Assembly: GCF_003991405.1 (NCBI RefSeq)
Contig: NZ_RPEN01000159.1
Span: forward strand, 372,001-436,000
Reading direction: 5' to 3'
Origin: Pseudorhodobacter sp. E13
GTDB lineage: Bacteria; Pseudomonadota; Alphaproteobacteria; Rhodobacterales; Rhodobacteraceae
DNA length: 64,000 nt
The first letter of the stretch is position 1. Every line of letters begins with the position of its first letter. Below, piece by piece: positions 61,488 through 64,000 of the stretch. The position numbers and the translations under genes are program-made. Under the pieces are notes generated by a model. The model saw only the letters and a program-made list of their open reading frames with translations. It had not been told where the DNA came from and did no database searches.

Positions 61488-62807
61488 TCACTCGGCCGGA
61501 TTCGGATCGGCATAATGCGATTTGAAGTCTTCCTCGATGGTCGCAGGGGCTGCCTGCGGCTTTTCGATCACGCCAAGCAGCGGCAAGATCACGAGGAAAT
61601 AGGCGAACCAGTAGGCCGAAGCGATCAGCGAAATCCAGTCATAAGGGAACTCTGCCGGGCGCGCGCCAACCCACATCAGCACCATGAAGTCGATGCACAG
61701 CAGCAGGAACCACATCTTGAACATCGGGCGATAGCGACCCGAACGCACCGACGAGGTATCCAGCCAGGGCGCCAACGCCATGACAGCAATCGCCCCAAAC
61801 ATCGCCAACACGCCAAAGAACTTGGCATCGACGATCCCGAAGGTGACAAAGCTGGTCAGCTGCACAACCCAGACATCTGCGGTGAAGGCACGCAAAATGG
61901 CGTAGAAGGGCAAGAAATACCATTCCGGCACAATATGCGCAGGCGTCGCCAGCGGGTTCGCCTCGATATAGTTGTCGGGGTGGCCCAGATAGTTCGGCAT
62001 GAAGCCCACAACCGCAAAGAACACCACCAGGATCACGGCCAGCGCAAACAGGTCCTTGATCACGAAGTAGGGCCAGAAGGGCAAAGTATCTTTCTCGGCT
62101 TCGGCCTTCGAGGTGCGGCGCACTTCAACACCGGTGGGATTGTTGTTGCCGGTCGAATGGAAGGCCCAGATGTGAATGGCAACCAAGGCCGCAATCACGA
62201 AGGGCAGCAGATAGTGCAACGAGAAGAAGCGGTTCAGCGTGGCGTTATCCACGGCAGGGCCGCCCAACAGCCAAGTCTGGATCGACTCGCCAATGCCCGG
62301 AATAGCGCCGAACAGGCCGGTGATCACAGTCGCCCCCCAGAAGGACATTTGCCCCCATGGCAGAACGTAACCCATGAACGCTGTGCCCATCATCGCCAGA
62401 TAGATCAGCATGCCGATGATCCACGTAATCTCGCGCGGGGCTTTGTAAGAGCCGTAGTAAAGGCCGCGGAAAATATGCAGATACACAGCGATAAAGAACA
62501 GCGACGCACCGTTTGCGTGCAGATAACGCAGCATATGCCCGCCATTCACGTTGCGCATAATGTGTTCAACGCTGGCAAAGGCCAGATCGACATGCGGCGT
62601 GTAATGCATCGCCAAGACGATGCCGGTGGCGATTTGCAGCACCAGACAGAAGGTCAGAACGATACCCCAGATCCACATCCAGTTCAGGTTCTTGGGCGTG
62701 GGGATCATCAGCGTGTCATACAGCAGGCCCACAATCGGCAGGCGCTTGTGAAGCCACTTTTCTGCGCCCGTTTTGGGCTCGTAATGGTCGTGCGGAATTC
62801 CGGCCAT
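61488..62807 (-). CDS. petB: cytochrome b of the bc1 complex
   Basis: 439 residues with eight or nine TM helices. Haem ligand histidines lie in helices B and D ([10 protein letters not shown]... region and [20 protein letters not shown]). The Qo-site motif [13 protein letters not shown] is present. It is a fused, full-length cytochrome b as in Rhodobacter, not split as in b6f. AAGGACATATC precedes the ATG. It carries both quinone sites of the complex. Confidence 0.95.
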   Translation of the reverse strand: MAGIPHDHYEPKTGAEKWLHKRLPIVGLLYDTLMIPTPKNLNWMWIWGIVLTFCLVLQIATGIVLAMHYTPHVDLAFASVEHIMRNVNGGHMLRYLHANGASLFFIAVYLHIFRGLYYGSYKAPREITWIIGMLIYLAMMGTAFMGYVLPWGQMSFWGATVITGLFGAIPGIGESIQTWLLGGPAVDNATLNRFFSLHYLLPFVIAALVAIHIWAFHSTGNNNPTGVEVRRTSKAEAEKDTLPFWPYFVIKDLFALAVILVVFFAVVGFMPNYLGHPDNYIEANPLATPAHIVPEWYFLPFYAILRAFTADVWVVQLTSFVTFGIVDAKFFGVLAMFGAIAVMALAPWLDTSSVRSGRYRPMFKMWFLLLCIDFMVLMWVGARPAEFPYDWISLIASAYWFAYFLVILPLLGVIEKPQAAPATIEEDFKSHYADPNPAE

Positions 62808-62816
62808 GATATGTCC

Positions 62817-63380
62817 TTACCCGAGCTTGAGAGTTGATTCGTCGGTGAATTCAGCCACCGGGATATGCAGGTTCTGCGGGGCGGGGCCTTTGCGGATGCG
62901 GCCCGCCGTATCATAGTGCGACCCGTGGCAAGGGCAGAACCAGCCGCCAAACTCACCCGCGCCGTCACCAATCGGCACGCAACCCAAATGGGTGCAAACA
63001 CCGATCATCACCAGCCATTCGCCCGCCTCGTCCATCGTGCGGTTCTGGTCAGACGCATCGGTTGCCGGCTTGTTGGGGTTCTGCGACAGCTTGTCGATCG
63101 CCAGCTCCTCGGCAGGAACAGCGCGCGCAGCCTCGATTTCCTCGGGCGTGCGGCGGCGAATGAAAACCGGCTTGCCCAGATATTTCACCGTCAGCTGGGT
63201 TCCCGGCTCAACCGCCGAGATATCAACGAAGATCGAGGACAAGGCCTGCACATCTGCCGATGGGTTCATCTGATTGGCGAGCGGCCAAACGGCAGCCCCG
63301 GTGGCTACAGCACCTGCGCCTGCGGTGGCGTAATACAGGAAATCCCTGCGGGTGCCTGCGTGTTCGTCTGCGTGGGACAC
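62817..63380 (-). CDS. petA: Rieske iron-sulfur protein of the bc1 complex
   Basis: 187 residues. It has a Tat-type N-terminus ([19 protein letters not shown]) kept as a membrane anchor. The [2Fe-2S] ligands are Cys129/His131 in CTHLGC and Cys149/His152 in CPCHGSHYD, with the disulfide Cys134/Cys151. These positions match those of Rhodobacter Rieske proteins. The start is GTG 63380 after GGGAG. It is the first gene of petABC; the 210 bp upstream holds no gene and probably the promoter. Confidence 0.95.
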   Translation of the reverse strand: MSHADEHAGTRRDFLYYATAGAGAVATGAAVWPLANQMNPSADVQALSSIFVDISAVEPGTQLTVKYLGKPVFIRRRTPEEIEAARAVPAEELAIDKLSQNPNKPATDASDQNRTMDEAGEWLVMIGVCTHLGCVPIGDGAGEFGGWFCPCHGSHYDTAGRIRKGPAPQNLHIPVAEFTDESTLKLG

Positions 63381-63590
63381 GAGAATTCTCCCTTCCGAAG
63401 GCCGCATGATACGGCCCATGTCATGACCGGGCCACGTGTGATGCGCAGCCTTACAAGCGGGGTATTTAGCGATGGATGCGGCCCACGTCCAGCGGACAAA
63501 GCGGCGCATGTGGGTGTTGCGCGACTGAAATGCAACGGCGAGCCTGTGAAAATGCGTGCAAATCGACGCAGGTCGCCAAAATCCGCAGAA

Positions 63591-64000
63591 TCAACCCCAG
63601 ACAAGCCGCGAAATCATGCCCGCCGCCAAGACCGCGAAAAACACGCCCGAGATCAGATAAATCACCCAACCCGCGCGCAAATAGAATCGCACCATCGGCC
63701 CGGTGGAAAACAGCGTGGCGTAAGTGCTGTGGAAAAACAGCCCGATAAGCGCCGACACTCCGGCCAGCAAAGCCACATCCGCCGCCCCGGCCCGCGCCAC
63801 CGGAAACAAGGTCGCAATCGACAACCATGTCGTCAGAACCTTGGGGTTGGTGGCACTGATCATCACTGCCCGCACCAGTGCCGCCCCATAAGACAACACC
63901 GCCGGGGCCTGCGGCAATCCGCGCTGCGCTTCGCGGTAATTGCGCCACGCAAAGCGCAGCGCCCGCAGCGCCAGCCAGCTCATCAGCGCCGCCGCCACCA
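63591..64000 (-). CDS. LysE-family transporter, partial (5' end beyond the window)
   Basis: The visible 136 C-terminal residues have hydrophobic helices with RAVMISATNPKVLTTWLSIA (the conserved N-P-K region of the LysE/RhtB family), followed by two or three helices ending RLVWG. The frame is open to the window edge, so the N-terminus is missing. It exports amino acids or related small molecules. Substrate unknown. Confidence 0.8.
   Translation of the reverse strand, partial: VAAALMSWLALRALRFAWRNYREAQRGLPQAPAVLSYGAALVRAVMISATNPKVLTTWLSIATLFPVARAGAADVALLAGVSALIGLFFHSTYATLFSTGPMVRFYLRAGWVIYLISGVFFAVLAAGMISRLVWG

Overview
The window looks like chromosome from a high-GC alphaproteobacterium, most likely of the Rhodobacteraceae. 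The reasons are a petABC (fbcFBC) operon whose Rieske cluster residues sit at the Rhodobacter positions, an MbfA-type ferritin gene behind an Irr-box-like site, several families I associate with Rhodobacterales (DUF1523, DUF6478-like, DUF6638-like), and dense genes joined by ATGA/GTGA overlaps. I see no rRNA, tRNA, CRISPR array, prophage, transposase or replication origin. The genus cannot be fixed from the sequence alone.

Layout. 0-5.4 kb: two hypothetical genes, a lipoprotein overlapping ilvD, then a hypothetical/M23 peptidase pair. 5.4-8.7 kb: a minus-strand set (BNR-repeat protein, TetR regulator, 62-residue secreted protein) divergent from mbfA. The intergenic region carries two TetR-like operators and an Irr-box-like site. 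8.7-12 kb: LOG-family protein, dapD, a membrane-anchored nuclease and a secreted cysteine-containing protein. 12-22.2 kb: a large DUF2339 membrane protein, preceded by a tightly packed eight-gene minus-strand operon. That operon encodes a coiled-coil protein, an AAA+ ATPase, two uncharacterised soluble proteins and four small membrane proteins. It is the best candidate here for an undescribed system. 22.3-29.2 kb: an M20 peptidase, panB-panC, a cupin, an L,D-transpeptidase, creatinase and an SDR. 29.2-33 kb: a DevBCA-type ABC exporter divergent from a TetR gene with a clear palindromic operator between them. 33-39.5 kb: NlpC/P60 peptidase, leucyl aminopeptidase, carbonic anhydrase, a DUF4139 protein and asd. 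39.8-40.9 kb: an AT-rich DUF2971 gene and a non-coding stretch, probably acquired. 40.9-43.4 kb: two MFS transporters.

43.5-55.7 kb is a galactoside utilisation locus. A sugar ABC importer (binding protein, two permeases, and an ATPase behind a divergent IclR gene) would bring in galactosides. GH36 alpha-galactosidase and GH42 beta-galactosidase would release galactose inside the cell. An SDR (probable galactose dehydrogenase), an SMP-30 lactonase, 2-keto-3-deoxygalactonate kinase and 2-keto-3-deoxy-6-phosphogalactonate aldolase make up most of a De Ley-Doudoroff route to pyruvate and glyceraldehyde 3-phosphate. No galactonate dehydratase is present in the locus.

55.7-60 kb is a thiamin ABC transporter operon (thiQ, thiP and two tandem thiB paralogues) under a TPP riboswitch. 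The window ends with a DHFR-like reductase gene, the petABC operon for the cytochrome bc1 complex with a strong terminator, and a LysE-family transporter cut by the window edge.
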